Shown: piece after piece, positions 50,731 through 63,559 of the stretch | Layout of the letters: each line of letters begins with the position of its first letter | Position numbering within the stretch: position 1 is the first letter of the stretch | Assembly (NCBI RefSeq): GCF_000150275.1 | Contig: NW_002060948.1 | Span: 4,754,241-4,818,240, forward strand | Reading direction: 5' to 3' | Source of the DNA: Trichoplax adhaerens | Lineage: Eukaryota; Placozoa; Uniplacotomia; Trichoplacea; Trichoplacidae | Length of the DNA stretch: 64,000 nt | Position numbers and translations under genes: made by a program | The notes under the pieces: model-generated | What the model was told of the DNA's origin: nothing | Seen by the model: only the letters and a program-made list of their open reading frames with translations | Database searches by the model: none

Positions 50731-53439
50731 TTATAGATGCACAGGTCCATGATTGATAGTGCTACTGCTTATTTTTCCCTTTATTTGCCTTTCTTCTTTG
50801 CTAAACCACATTCCATAGCCAAAATAGATTATAAAACCTATTTCGACATAATATGTAAAAAAAATTTATGCTATGGATTAATTCCTAGTAATGTGTCAGC
50901 ACCAAGATAAATTGGTGGTCACGATATCTTGTAACTACTTTGGGTATGTTCCTTACGACATGTTAAATACTACGTAATGTATGTATGACTGTATATCATA
51001 GATGAAAAAGTATCAGTTAACAATCGCAAATAACCCAGTCAACTAGATTATATGTACTTCCAGTCTTGTAAATTATTATCATAACGCGTTCACGAATATA
51101 TAATGAACCCTACTGTAATGACATGTCTAGTCTTATTTTGATCTATACGGTATACTAACAGGGCACACGATTTTTGTAGCATTTGAGACTATAATATTTA
51201 TTTATAGTTTTAATTTCTTAATTACTTATCTCACGTCATAAATTGGACTTACCGATTGCCATCCATACACCAAATCTAATCCAGGTCTGATAAGGTAGTT
51301 TAAGCATTAGGAATAGGTTAATGAAAACACTGAATATAGGCAAAAATGGTAGAAATTTAACTTTAAAACTCAATTCTTTGGAATTTTGAGGCTGCTTATA
51401 AATGAGGACCGTGAGAGCAATGATACCAATACCAAAAATACAGAGCAAAAGTATTGACCACCAAGCTTTCTTGGCTAAATACTCCATTCCGAAAACGATA
51501 ATTGCGTTAAATGCCAGAATGAGAACACTGATTGCTGAAATAGACATTATAACCAATCGGCCACTGCGATTAGTAGGTTCAGGCAACTGCTTCTCAATCA
51601 GTTGGCATTCATCAGAAGGAACGTAAGTATCATCAGGATTTAAGCTATGGCTATTTTGTAGTACGGTATGAAGTTGACTTGCCCTTAATTCATTCTTGTC
51701 ATTGCCTGTTTCATTTCCGCTATCAGTAAAATTAATTGGGCTAGGATCTACAAAAGAACTATCAATTGGTCGAACGCTAGGATCTTCACCACTGCGACCT
51801 TCTGTATAGCTATCAGGCTGGTATCGTAAGATAAGAACACAAACCGCCACTAGTGTGTAGGCTAATAAGGTGCCAATGGACATCATATTAACTAATTCAG
51901 CTAAATCAAACAACATTGCCATTAGGCCAGCTAGCAGCCCAGATACGGCAGTAGCAATTAACGGAGTCTTAAAACGTGGATTAACGTTTGCAAGAAATCT
52001 GTAACATAATTCATAAATAAATCAGTGAATATACATAAATTATTAATTAATTATATTACGCGATAATTTAAAGTTACCAAGAGATCAAATCACCTTATCT
52101 AGTTGGGAAATCGTATTAATAACAATTTTCATCAACTTCTGTAATATATTGTTATCAGTAAAGAATCGAAATGTAATCTGAGGCGCTTTCGGCTGCTTTT
52201 AATAGCGAGATTCACTAGAAAATATTACTATACTATGACGACCTGGTTTTATTCACAATATTCTCGAATCGATATTGACGAAATCAGTTAGAATACAATA
52301 AAAGATTACTTTTACTACTTTCTATAAAACTAAGCGTACCTAAATAATAGTCCATCGCTAGCCATTGCATACACAACACGTGGGAGAGGAAACATAGCAC
52401 CAAGTAGAGAAGTAGATAACCCACAAACAGCTCCAACCGATATAACATAGTGGGCGGAAGGTAAATGATTGTAAGCAAATACTTGTGGTAGTGGTACCTT
52501 TGGGTCGATTAAGTAATATGGGCACATCAAAGTAATCACTGCAGAAACGCTACCATATGCAATAAAACAAATTATCAAGGACAGGACGATACTACGAGGG
52601 ATTACTTTTTGCGGATTTACCACTTCTTCGCCAGTCGTAGCGATAGCATCGAAGCCAACGAAGGCATAAAAACATGTCGCTGCACCACTGACTAAGCCTG
52701 CAAATCCAAAAGGGAAAAATCCTCCTTCACCGTCCTTAGCTGGGTCAGGTACCTCTGATGGTGGAATTTCCCAATTGTGAATATTGGCATAGAAGAAGCC
52801 AGCCCCTACTACAAAGGCAACTACCATCAGATTAACAGTCGTAAATATATTGTTGACTATGGAAGATTCTTTAACCCCAAATGCCAAGACTGCCGTTAAT
52901 AATAAGGTGATTAAAAGAGAGAAGAAGTCAGGATACTTTGCTAGGCCGGGTATATCCATTGGCGTATGATTGAGAAAATAATGGGATATTTTATTGCCAA
53001 GTAACGAATCAAAGTTCTCACTCCATGCTCGAGCAACGGATGCCGTTCCAATCACATATTCAAGGATTAAATTCCAGCCGATAACAAAGGCTACTAATTC
53101 ACCAACCGTAACGTAACTGAAGACGTATGCAGAGCCAGTTTTCGGAACCCGAGCACCAAATTCAGCGTAACATAGACCGGCTAAAATCGAAGCAAAAGCA
53201 GCAATAGCAAATGCAACAATTACGCCAGGTCCTGCCGTTTGCCTAGCGACTTGACCTGTCACTACATAGATTCCAGTACCCAAAGTGCTGCCGACGCCTA
53301 AGGCGGTTAGATCGAATGCATTCAAGCAACGCTTAAGCTCTGTATTGGCGATCGTTTCTTTATCATATAACTTTAATCGAACAATCCGTTGAAGGAAACG
53401 TTGGCGATACTGGCTAAATCGACTAGACGATTCTTCCAT
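50731..53439 (-). CDS. SLC7A1-like: Cationic amino-acid transporter (SLC7A1-4 / CAT type)
   Basis: A plasma-membrane carrier of the CAT subfamily, whose members import arginine, lysine and ornithine. Three exons, 53439-52340, 51998-51253 and 50837-50731, total 1953 nt and 650 residues; vertebrate CATs have about 620-660. Exon 1 starts at an ATG (MEESSSRFSQYRQRF) and carries the family segment RCLNAFDLTALGVGSTLGTG (first membrane helix), GLCYAEFGARVPKTGSAYVF, YVTVGELVAFVIGWNLILEY, GVKESSIVN, FYAFVGFDAIATTGEEV and PLPRVVYAMASDGLLF. Exon 2 begins RFLANVNPRFKTPLIAT, followed by further helices and a hydrophilic loop (YTEGRSGEDPSVRP). Exon 3 finishes with GFIIYFGYGMWFSKEE, matching the CAT ending (IYFFYGI in vertebrates). 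About 14 membrane helices are expected. Nothing suggests inactivation. Specificity within the SLC7A1-4 group, including the atypical SLC7A4, cannot be settled by eye. Confidence 0.93.
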
Positions 53440-53769
53440 TCTCCTACAAAAATGAAGTCAATTAAAATAAATAAATTATGTAGACAATTTAACTGTTGAT
53501 TTAAAGCAGTACCGACGAAAGAGGCCGGTCAATCGTAGCACTAGATACTATAGGTACAGTACTTACTCTTATTATTCCGTAAACTTTCTCGATTGGAGAA
53601 TTTATCAAATAATAAATTAATTTCTGGCCAGTAATTTGCTGTCTAACACTAGTTCAAAGCAATAGAAACTCAAAATTATAGCAACAAGAACAAGAGCACA
53701 GCCGCAATAAAGAAGTTTTACACGGACCCACTCAAAAAGATGTAGAGGGATGTTAGGCAACTTTCAACT

Positions 53770-53965
53770 TTAGACTGTACAGTACTGTATTCTACCGTAC
53801 TGTGCACTGTACTAACTTCCATACAGTGCACTACACTGTACTGTACTATGTACTGTACAGTGTACACTGAACAGTACTGTACTGTACAGTACAGTGCTCA
53901 CATGATCGTCATGTTCTATCGATGTCCAGTATAGTACTGTACAATGTACAGTACATGCGTGTTGA
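53770..53965. repeat. GTAC/CAGTACTG palindromic repeat cluster 2
   Basis: Dense overlapping ACTGTACAGTACTGTA words, about 330 bases upstream of the transporter start codon. It is the same repeat as at 9.7-10.2 and 62.2-63.2 kb. It also contains variants such as CAGTGTACACTG that are palindromic too. Confidence 0.9.
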
Positions 53966-54161
53966 GTTCTGCATCATTGCAGTCAGAACATGAAATTTCC
54001 TCTTGAAAGTCTGCTACAGTATAGAAATTGGCCATTGACAGAGACATTACACTGTACTGAGCGTACGGTGCAGAAATTTGTAGTTTGATCAAGATGGTCG
54101 AACCATTTCGAAATATATCAATCAAATTTTATGTTTGCATCTCCATCAGTCGAAATTTCTT

Positions 54162-54504
54162 ATAGAAGCATGGTTGTGCTACTTTCTTTTACAAGCGGAT
54201 TAAGGAGTGTATTCGCAGTGCTCAGTCTACTTCTGCAATCAGTCCAAAGAAATGAGTCGACAAATTTATAACATCATTTCACTTATATCCATGGAAGCAT
54301 TTATACATGCTTCCATGGATATAAGTGAAATGGTGTTACAAATTTGTAGCACAGCAATGCTTCCTTTCTTACGGAAGCATTGCTGTGCTACTTTCTTTCA
54401 CAAGCGAATTACGAAGTATGTTTGCAGTGCTCAGTCTGCTTCTACAATCAGTCCAAAGAAATGAGTCGACAGATTTGTAACACCATTTCACTTATATCCA
54501 TGCA
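54162..54504. mobile_element. Nested foldback structure: direct repeat plus two hairpins
   Basis: Unit A (54165-54292) and unit A' (54374-54502) are direct repeats of about 128 bases, both running from GAAGCAT(G/T)G(T/C)TGTGCTAC to CACTTATATCCATG. Between them lies an inverted copy of the end of unit A: arms 54260-54300 and 54306-54347 pair around a loop of a few bases. A second perfect hairpin follows, arms 54348-54364 and 54373-54389, whose right arm is the start of A'. The arrangement resembles a decayed foldback or MITE-like element that was copied and inverted. It has no coding capacity. Confidence 0.8.
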
Positions 54505-55402
54505 TGGAATAAAGAGTTGACGCCAGAACGCCCACTTGCAATTTTTTATAGCACGTTAGCTAAATTAAATAATGTAGCTGCTATTTTTGGAGAATTGGAA
54601 AACTTTCTTTAACCGATTGACTATTTATTTGAGGTAATTGATTATAATTACTGATAATATACATAATTGTTTGAATACGAGCTAATAAATAGGAAGCGGT
54701 AGTTTATTGAAAACAACCGCATAATTAGTTCTAATATTGCAAAGTTAAAGTTGTAATAAAGCACAAAAAGTTAACATGTCAATCGGCAAATTCGACTCGT
54801 GCAAAAGAACAGGCTAGAAAGAGCCAACCATGTTTCGTAATCTTTAAATATCCCATGGGAGCAAGTTAGATGCGGGATATAAATCATACAATGTGAATCA
54901 ATAGCTTAGATTTCATTAAAATGCATGCAAATGAATTCAATTCTGCCGTCATGGCTTTAAAAAATTAATTTTGATATACTGTAAAAGACACTTTGTAAGC
55001 GTATTATACTGTACAATACAAATTAGCTTTGAAGTGATTTGCATACTGAATGGTTAAAATTAGCAAAGACATCTACGACGAGAACTCCGATCAAACCTGG
55101 CTATATGTCAGCAACTTTCATTAACAAAGTTTAATTTGGCATAATCATACACTCAGAAAAGAGACAACTGCGAACGATCTGAGTATACGAGGATAAAGGC
55201 GGTGTGCTTTTTAGCGAAAATTTAACAGATACGCTGAAGAAATGGCTAATCATGATTTAAATATTTTGGTATAACAGTTAACATACAGTACTGTCTGTAG
55301 TAATGTAGTACACGATTTGCAATAAATTGAAGTAGCAACTGGCGTGGCTTAGTAGCTATAGCAACAGATCATTTTCTACGAATACCATAATTTACAAATG
55401 TT
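54505..55402. other. Non-coding stretch downstream of the recombinase-like gene
   Basis: No gene was recognised. It would contain the 3' untranslated end of the minus-strand gene at 55403; an AATAAA overlaps that gene's stop codon. Confidence 0.45.
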
Positions 55403-57499
55403 TTATTCTTCTTTAGTGCCTTGTTCGATCGACTTTGTTATCCGCGTTGTATTAATGTTATTGTAGCCAGCAATACCGAAGAATTGATCCATGTGTCGAT
55501 TAATTTGTGCTGGTCCTAGCTTGCCTCCGTTGCTGTTCACAAAGACTAAATTTTTGGTATCTTTTTGGACTAATGGCACGACCAAGCGGATATAATGAAT
55601 ATATTTTTCCAGCGCATACTTCGCATATCCAAGAACGGTAATCATCATGCCATCCATGCTTGTAATTTTGCGATCTGAAATTGTAATAATTATTTCGGCT
55701 CCATCATTATCCCACGATCCTTCACAATCTTGAACATCAGCAAATGTCATGTTGCAAAGAGCAGATAACTTAGGCCTGCAGGTAACCAGTAATTGAGCTA
55801 AAACAAAACGGAGACTATATGTATAACTCTTTCTATCAAAGGTTTGCCAAGATTTTTTCTCAATTAGTGCTTTTGCATAGGCAGTTAGCTCTTCAAATCT
55901 ATCTCGATACTCGCTATGATTTACAACCTTAAACAATTCTGCTGGATCTATCAAAAACGAGCCACTATGGTAAGATGCGCGAACCTCTCTTTCGCGCGTT
56001 TTACGAAGAGCCCTAAAGCGATTAAATAATCCGCTCAGAAAGATATCTTCCTTGTAATCAATTCCGGATAAATGCCTACGATAACAGGCAAACTGTCTGG
56101 CTCGATCAACGCTCCCAATAAAATTACAAATACTCGACTCGCATAATTTAGCATCTTTGTAGAGCAAATCTGTATAAACTCTTAACTTTCGAGAATCTAC
56201 AATAGGTTGCCATGATAGTTCGTTCCCATCGCATGCCCAAAATAAGTATTTATTAATTGCGGTAGCAATATTCCTTGCAAATCCATGCGGTTTACCGGAA
56301 CTTCTTAGATAGCGATAAAAATCCTTAACTTCTTTGTGCTTATCTGGATATTTTTTTCCTAATCCAAATTCTTTCAATTTACAGTTGCTAGCATGACGGC
56401 TAGGACGAAAAGCGCTGGCTTCAGGTCGGCCAGATTCGTCAAATCGATTCACATTTATTTCTTCCTCTATCAATTCATTGCTATCTTTTGGTTTTTTTTC
56501 ACTGCGTTCCATCTCTTCCTGATTTAATTCATCTATATCCGACTCGTCAAAAACCTCAGTAATGTTTGATTCGACTTTATCGGTACAAGCTGCTTCCTCC
56601 AATGCTATAGTTGTATCTTCTTTACTAATAACCACATCTGTGACACCTGCTTCCTTCGATTGTCCAAGCTCACTGCTATTGCTTTGCTGTAATTGAATCA
56701 ATGAATCACATAATGTTTCTTCCACGGTAATAGGATTTTTATCGGTAAAATTGTTTCCAACATTTTCCTGTAAAACATTAATTTTACAGAAGAATCACTG
56801 GAGAGGAAAAAAAAAAATTTTTTTTCTAAATATCAAAAACGCCTTGTATTTAGCTATAAATTTACATCAATTGAGCTAGAGCTATCGACTGGATTGTCCG
56901 GTATTATAATTATAGTATTAGATAAATTGGAGGTGCTTGCTTGCTGATTGGTTGCTGAAAATTAACGTACAGACAATCATGTTATAATATAAAATAAATA
57001 TGAATGAACTTAAACGTAATATCACTATGAGCTTCTATGAGCTCCTTCCATAGCAATTATAGAACAGGCATAGTACCTACATGATTTAGATTGCAGATGA
57101 GTATCAGTAAACTTTAGTTGATCTTGTAACTTTTTTTCTCTCTGAATTTCTGCAGAAAAATCGGTAAAACAGTTATATGGATTATTGCCCCTAGGCTATA
57201 CAATGGATACTAAAAAATGGTGTAGAATACGTGCATCACGTATTTAATGAGCATAAAATTTTCAATTTATTCTTAAATAACTTAGAATTGATATTTTTAA
57301 TTACTTGAAGTCACCCCAAAATATGTCCGGCTAGATGCCTTGCCATAATAGTAAGCCATGTCGATAAATATTTTATCAAAAAACGATGAAACCTTGCTCT
57401 TTCCGAAAAAAATTTGATTTTCAAACGACGCAATCGACGACCATTTGCTTGACCGATTCGGCGTAAAAACTGAAATTGTACTGATATTCACGAAAAGAG
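55403..57499 (-). CDS. Tyrosine-recombinase-like protein, catalytic domain truncated
   Basis: Three exons chain in phase: 57499-57305, 56954-56866 and 56767-55403, giving about 548 residues; the 5' end and true start are not located. The large exon is described from its codon at 56725. Residues 1-100 are acidic and low in structure. Residues about 115-250 (KHKEVKDFYRYLRSSGKP to FRALRKTREREVRA) look like the helical core-binding region of tyrosine recombinases. Residues about 300-435 resemble the catalytic domain: TCRPKLSALCNMTFADV contains an Arg in the position of the first catalytic Arg, and TTRITKS could be the second. The protein stops eight residues later, so the usual His and nucleophilic Tyr are absent. 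This is probably a domesticated or decayed relative of Crypton/phage-integrase-like genes, not an active recombinase. Function unknown. Confidence 0.55.
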
Positions 57500-60400
57500 C
57501 TATATAAAATATGAAAATTTGAACGTATCATTCATGATAGTATAAAAACAGTATGTGGGAAAGTATTGTGGAGTTGTTTTTAACGGTAATTTCAGTGTTT
57601 GTTTTGGTTGTCGTTAGGCATAATGTTTATTTCTATCTAGTTCATAAAAACAATTTGAAAATCTCTTTTGCTCATAATTTAAATTCTATATTTATAATAT
57701 AGTGCCAAAGTTATTCTAAATGTTATGATCAAGCCGATGCATGGTGCACTATAATTTTAAGTCATTAAGTCATTGGTGCAAAGTTGTTGCATTCTACTAT
57801 AAATGATAAACAAGCAGTTCTCAAGACCTAATAAATCAACTCTATAAAAATCCACAGAGTGTTACTTTATCTTTCATGAAATAATGAGGAATATATTATC
57901 AATTACAGATATTTCCTTGCCGATCTTCAATACTGTAATGGTACGCATATATATGTAAAGGTAGACAACAAACATATAATGTTATTTTTTTGTATAAATA
58001 GTTCAGTTAACAGTACTTATATGTTTGATCACTCTGCACTATTATTAACTATCTTAATATCGATCACTTTTAAAGCCCTAGTAGAGTATATAACATTACT
58101 TAATTTTGTGACCTTGATAGCATCATAACAATGACAGATACGCTCTTATGATAAATTTCTAAGGATGACGTACAGTGTCAGTTTTAACACAAAGCTGATT
58201 AGGTTTTTTGTTCGGTATCTGCTAAATAAAATGATGTGAAAATTCAGTACAAGATACAGCATTGCTATAATTTTAATATTCGGTTGGTAATTGTGTGAGG
58301 ATGCTAGATTAATCATAATTCAACATTTTTATAGTTAGCCAAAACTCTTACGAGATTTTAATGGCTGAAAATCTGCCAATGATGTTCACGTATCGTACTC
58401 AAAAATGAAGGCATCTCTTTCTTGCAAGAAATAATCGTCTAACGCATAATTATTTCTTCAGGTTCCGTTGATCTTTTTATCAATTAGCTATTATGATCTA
58501 AGAGATGTAACGTTACGTGCCAAAAGTATTTAGAGTCTTACATCGTCAAGACTTCAGATAAACACTTTTAAAAATACTAGTGTCAGCTTTTTTAAAATAA
58601 GTCTAATCAAATTTAAGATATGAGCATAGTTATCATATAAAATTATTTAAAATCAAATTAAACTTAAGAACGTTTTTGGATGTTTTACTCACAGTTATAA
58701 TCTACTACATATATGAACATTGACAGACCTCATAGAACATTAAGATCATAATGATGATCATTGTTCCGCTAAAGAACCTGAACTAAAATATTATTTCAGT
58801 TACTGCTGATGTTACCAGCTTCATATTAGCGTATTAACTTAAATTGCCAATTGTGCTTTATATTTGTATTCAGTCGAGATCTTATAAACAGTAAGAAAGT
58901 AAAGTTCTCATACAAGATTGATTATACATTATTATGGTATGGCAGTAGTTAATTTCCACCTAATCAAGGCAATAAATTTATAGTTTTAAATTTACATGAC
59001 TACTATATGATATTTATTTCTGGGTATTTCTCCTATCAATAGCCAAAGATTTAAGTTTTAAATTATCCTATTGAGCCAATACTCATACAGCACATTTCAT
59101 GTACTAAATTCATTTTTTTGATTGCCGGTATTTCTATAGCCCCAATTTTACTTCGTTTTGTATAAATTCCACACAATCATATAATATCTTAGTGGCGCAA
59201 TATTGCTAATATTTGCATAAAAATTTTTCTTCGATTAGAATCCAGTTACGGAAAATTTCTCGGATATAGTTTCTTGACATCAACTTTCTCGTTTATATTT
59301 AACATTTATATACTTGCAGGAAAGAACCCTAATTATATATGTGTTTTAATAAATAGAGCAGAATTCAAAATATGATATGATCCGACCTGGTAGGTGTTGC
59401 CCTATTGTATTAAATTTGATAACTGTGATTTTTTAGTCGTATTAGCATCTTACGCGAACAAATTATTTTACACCGACTGCTAGTGCGCGAATGAAGGCAC
59501 TGTACGGTACATATCTATATCTCTCAGACGCTATTTTGCTCGCGGAAATAGATTAATCTGAATTATGAGCCTGAAATAGCTTTTTATTGGTTGTTTCCCT
59601 TAAAAGTAGCATATAAAAATATAGATATTATCTGAGGATTCCTATATTAATCTGAGAATCCCTAAATGAGCCCACAACAAACTTTGTATCTATTACTTTT
59701 TAAAGTCAATTCCCTTACAATAGGGATACCAGCGAGGATTAAAAGTTGTATAATATACTGTAATTCAAGAAAATACATATCGAAAGCCTAGATTTTCAAA
59801 ATGCCTAAAATAAATATCTAAAACTACGAAACAAGTCCTGTTGACTAAAATTCTCATATACAGTACAGTGATGAGCTATATCCCACAGATAAGGCAAAGT
59901 CAATAGGATGACACCTAGGTGAACGTATTTTCCAACTCTTATGGATAATTAAATCAGATCTTTATAGTATCTCAGCTTTTCTTCTAATCGATTTTCTTTT
60001 CATTTAATAGCATAAATGTTGGCTAGACGCGAGTTATAAATTATGTAGAGCACATAAATAAAGTTTTTCTGTTATATATTCTTTCCTAAATTGAACCTTA
60101 TAAGTAGCTCCTAAGCCCTATTTCCGCCTAGTGAAGAATCATAGCATACTTAAGGTTATTTACTGTAGTTAAATCAGCATGTCCTTAAAGTGATCAATAT
60201 GATAGGCTTCTTGATAACGCAGAAAACATTACGCGGTTGGTAAAAAAACACGAAGCTCAGAAACTATTGGCATTTTTTTATATTATAGTTGTATTCTCAC
60301 TTAGACCATCTTTACTAGGCCATTTATATTTTGAGAATGAATTCCTTTATCTATCGATAACACGAAGCTTGAAAGATTTGTCTGCATAATTTTATAATTG

Positions 60401-62151
60401 CTCGTATGTAAAAGAAATTCGATGCGCTATCATACGGCAATTAAGAACGTGCACCATTAGTTATTTTGTAGTTCTGGAGTTTCAGTTTGTGTAGCTCTGC
60501 GTTATGGTTTTATTGAATTTTCCATAGCATACTGTACATCTTCATATGTGATAATCTGATAATTTAGTTTGATAGTTCTACTGGCAACTGAGAGTAGGGT
60601 TATTTAAGGGGACCGTAATAATTTACTAAATAAAATCGTGAATATGAGTCAGAGTTTAGCACGAGCTGTGGTACCTAATGCGTTAGCAAAGTTGAATCCT
60701 TAGGAAAACGAGACCCGGCTCTAATAACAAGATGTTGGTACTGTAGAAATAGGCTGAAACATGACTAATTTCTGTAGTTTAGTATATAGATAACATTAAA
60801 ATTTTTAGCTAGAAATGTCAATATTGAAGGACAACCGCGAATTAATACTGATAAAGTTGTCTATAGGAAAAGTACGTTATATTTCTGGATGTAATATCAA
60901 TTACTAGAAACATTATTTAACACCGAAAAATATCACCGAAAGAATCAATGAAACAATTACAAGTATTTAATATCCGTTTTTAACAATATTATACTACAGT
61001 TAAATGAGATCTTAGAGCAAAGCCCAGTTGATGTTTAGTTGAACTGGTAGTTTCTAACCCTGTAAATGTTGTAGAAGATTGAATTCACTATTTTTTTAAA
61101 TTTACCGTACGAGCTTGCAATGTATTATACGCACATATGAGTACTTTTGCAGATACGCATAGTTAGTGCAAGCAAATGCTTTATAATACCAATTGAATGT
61201 CTTATTTATAATAAACTTGCTATTGATGGTGGACTTAAATGAAATAACGAAGCGAACCTAGTAAAATGATGTGCCGTTTGTGATCAGTTCGTATTACGCG
61301 TATGTGTTGAATCAGCCCAATGATCTCTCATTACTTGATATAACTTGCTTTATCTTGAGTGTTTACAAAATCACGGTTTGCAGTATGGTGATTTTACTAC
61401 ACATCTCAATACCGTATCCTGACGTTCTAATTTCTAAATTGAGCCATTTGTGACCCATGCCTATTTGCATTTGACGATTCCATGCACGTGTAAAAAATGC
61501 GATACCCTTTATACTAATTTTGTTCGGTTATGCACGACACTGTAGTGTATCGTCCTGGCGGGTATACTGCAATTCTACACTATCGCTCTTACGAGTATGT
61601 CGTACTCATCCCATCAATACAGCAAAATACTAGTGGACTTTCTATTTCTGACCGAATTTGCAAGTATTACGGGAGGTATTGAATCTATCCCTTTTCAGTA
61701 TTTAAGATTACAGTCTGAAGAGTATAAAGAATTGAAAATATCACTGATAACTATAAACAAGTACAAGTGTTGGGTTTTTCTGCGAAAGGTTAATCCCATA
61801 ATAATGAGACTAAGCGGAATGCTATGAAGTGGCATATGCGCGTATACACAGACCATTTTGCTAGCATACATACATGAACGTAGTGGTGAGCAGTAAAATT
61901 AACCTTTTACTTGCTACATCAAAGTACTGAACAGTATTATTACTATCACGAGGGCTAATTCTACTAGTGGTTATCGATGTTTTAAATACACTACTGTAGA
62001 TGCTGATCCAGATGAACTATCAATCTCTATTACTGAGATTGTATACCGTGACATATACTCAGTCTCAGTGTATATGACATATATATATATATAGTCCTAA
62101 ACTCCTAGTAGATATATTAATTTATTTCAAAATTTGTGTCGTTCGATGACG
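57500..62151. other. 4.6-kb stretch with no recognisable gene
   Basis: AT-rich sequence without a supported exon. Open frames at 61271-61453 and 61597-61827 (plus) have no recognised motif. A TA run lies near 62080. The 5' exon of the recombinase-like gene may lie just right of 57500. Confidence 0.45.
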
Positions 62152-62815
62152 AACAGTACACTGTACAGTAACTAACATACAGTAAGAGAATATATCTAGA
62201 ATTTTAAATGTAACATTCACAGTAAATTACAGTACTATGTAACTCTACATTGGTCATTTCTAGTCATAATATAGTACAGTATAAATTAAGAGAAAATTTG
62301 TGGCAACCTTTCTTGAAAGCCACTCGACTTTTGCGAAATTTTCGGCGAGTAACAAAGTACAGTGAATACTGATGGAGTCAGGCCCTCATACAGACTATAA
62401 AGGTTTTGAACCGAACAGAACCTTTCTCAGGTCACCGTCAGGGGCTTGTAAGACAAACAAATACGAATATTCTACAGTAACACAGTACAGTATTTCTATT
62501 GCTATTAGTACTGTAGGCAGTACTGTAAACCAGTGTCCAAAGTACTGTACTGTATTGTACAATGTACAGTACTGTACGGTAGTGTCAAAGATGTACAGTA
62601 GTATAAAATACAGTACAGTACAGTACTGAATGATGTGCACAGTACTACTGCATACTGTACTGTGCTACTGTATGATTGGTTTGGGCCACCGTACTGTATT
62701 TCGTCGACCATGCGCACTGCACAGTGCAAGGCTACAGTGTACAGTACTCTTGGTTGTACTGTATACTGTACTCAGTGTACTGTACACTGTACAAGATGCG
62801 GTGCAGTCTACTGAT
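62152..62815. repeat. GTAC/CAGTACTG palindromic repeat cluster 3
   Basis: Scattered and clustered GTACAGTAC, CAGTACTG, ACTGTAC and related words, densest at 62500-62660 and 62690-62800. Open frames on both strands here translate to Tyr-Cys-Thr-Val-Leu-Tyr repeats and are artefacts of the repeat. Confidence 0.9.
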
Positions 62816-63107
62816 TATTTATTTATTATATTCAGTCAGAGATTTTCCTCAAATGAATCGAAGATAGAAAGGAAAGTAGTTCTCCATTCCCATCAGATCG
62901 TTCATCGTGACGCAGAAACAAAATCATGACTATCAGAGCACGGAAAGGGAAAAAAGTAATTATGGTATGTTGATAGCACTGATTGGCGAGTACTACGAGA
63001 AACTATTCTATACAGCCTGTGATGACTCGTAATGTGTAGTAGAATCTTGGAATGAAATTGCTCTACAGTAAAATATAAGCCAACAAACTCGACGTAATTG
63101 AGTGCAA

Positions 63108-63205
63108 ACGTCACTGTACTGTACAGGTGTACCGTAGGGTGATACCTTCTAGTGGACTGTACGGTACTGTATACCACAGTACTGTCTAGTACTGTAGTTC
63201 AATTT
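63108..63205. repeat. GTAC/CAGTACTG palindromic repeat cluster 4
   Basis: A short cluster of ACTGTACTGTACAGG, GGACTGTACGGTACTG and CAGTACTGTCTAGTACTG words, about 300 bases right of cluster 3. It lies about 100 bases from the probable exon at 63304-63559. Confidence 0.85.
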
Positions 63206-63303
63206 TACTGCTACAGTAAGATATCAGCCAGATTGATCACCATGACGCCATGCCTTGCAAAAATTGCCAATAATCTTTCCTTGGTGATTGTGGATTTTGA
63301 AGT

Positions 63304-63559
63304 TTAAGACTTGCTGGACACCTTTGGGTGAAGACAAACATCAGTAATAGGGACACTGGCACTAAATGATGAAATAGTCTTAATTAGTGCCCAGTAGATG
63401 CGATGCTCCATACTCCAAACTACTATATTAATGAAACTTTGATAAGGTGCTAGAGTAATCAATCGTTTTTCCGTCCGTTTCGTTCCATTGCTAACAGCGG
63501 CATAAATGGCACAAGGGTTGGTTAGATTCGGTTGAATAATATCGGGTAATATTGGAAAA
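63304..63559 (-). CDS. Probable exon of an unidentified gene
   Basis: An 85-codon frame with no internal ATG near its beginning, preceded by an AG acceptor (CATTCTAG) at 63560-63561. It reads FPILPDIIQPNLTNPC, then KRLITLAPYQSFINIVVW, then IYWALIKTISSFSASVP. It ends either at a TAA (63304-63306) or at a possible donor (AAG/GTGTCC, exon end 63322). The composition is that of ordinary protein and unlike the AT-rich chance frames nearby. No family was recognised and no partner exon was joined with confidence, though another open frame lies at about 63600-63745 on the same strand. Confidence 0.35.

Noticed and set aside
51402-51626. Plus-strand frame in the transporter gene, also 52284-52478 (minus)
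   Set aside because: The first is antisense to transporter exon 2 and the second is an alternative frame of exon 1.
62372-63177. Many open frames on both strands (62372-62629, 62395-62640, 62505-62729, 62630-62929 and others) as genes
   Set aside because: They translate the palindromic GTAC repeat into Tyr-Cys-Thr-Val-Leu-Tyr strings in both directions, as expected of a self-complementary repeat.
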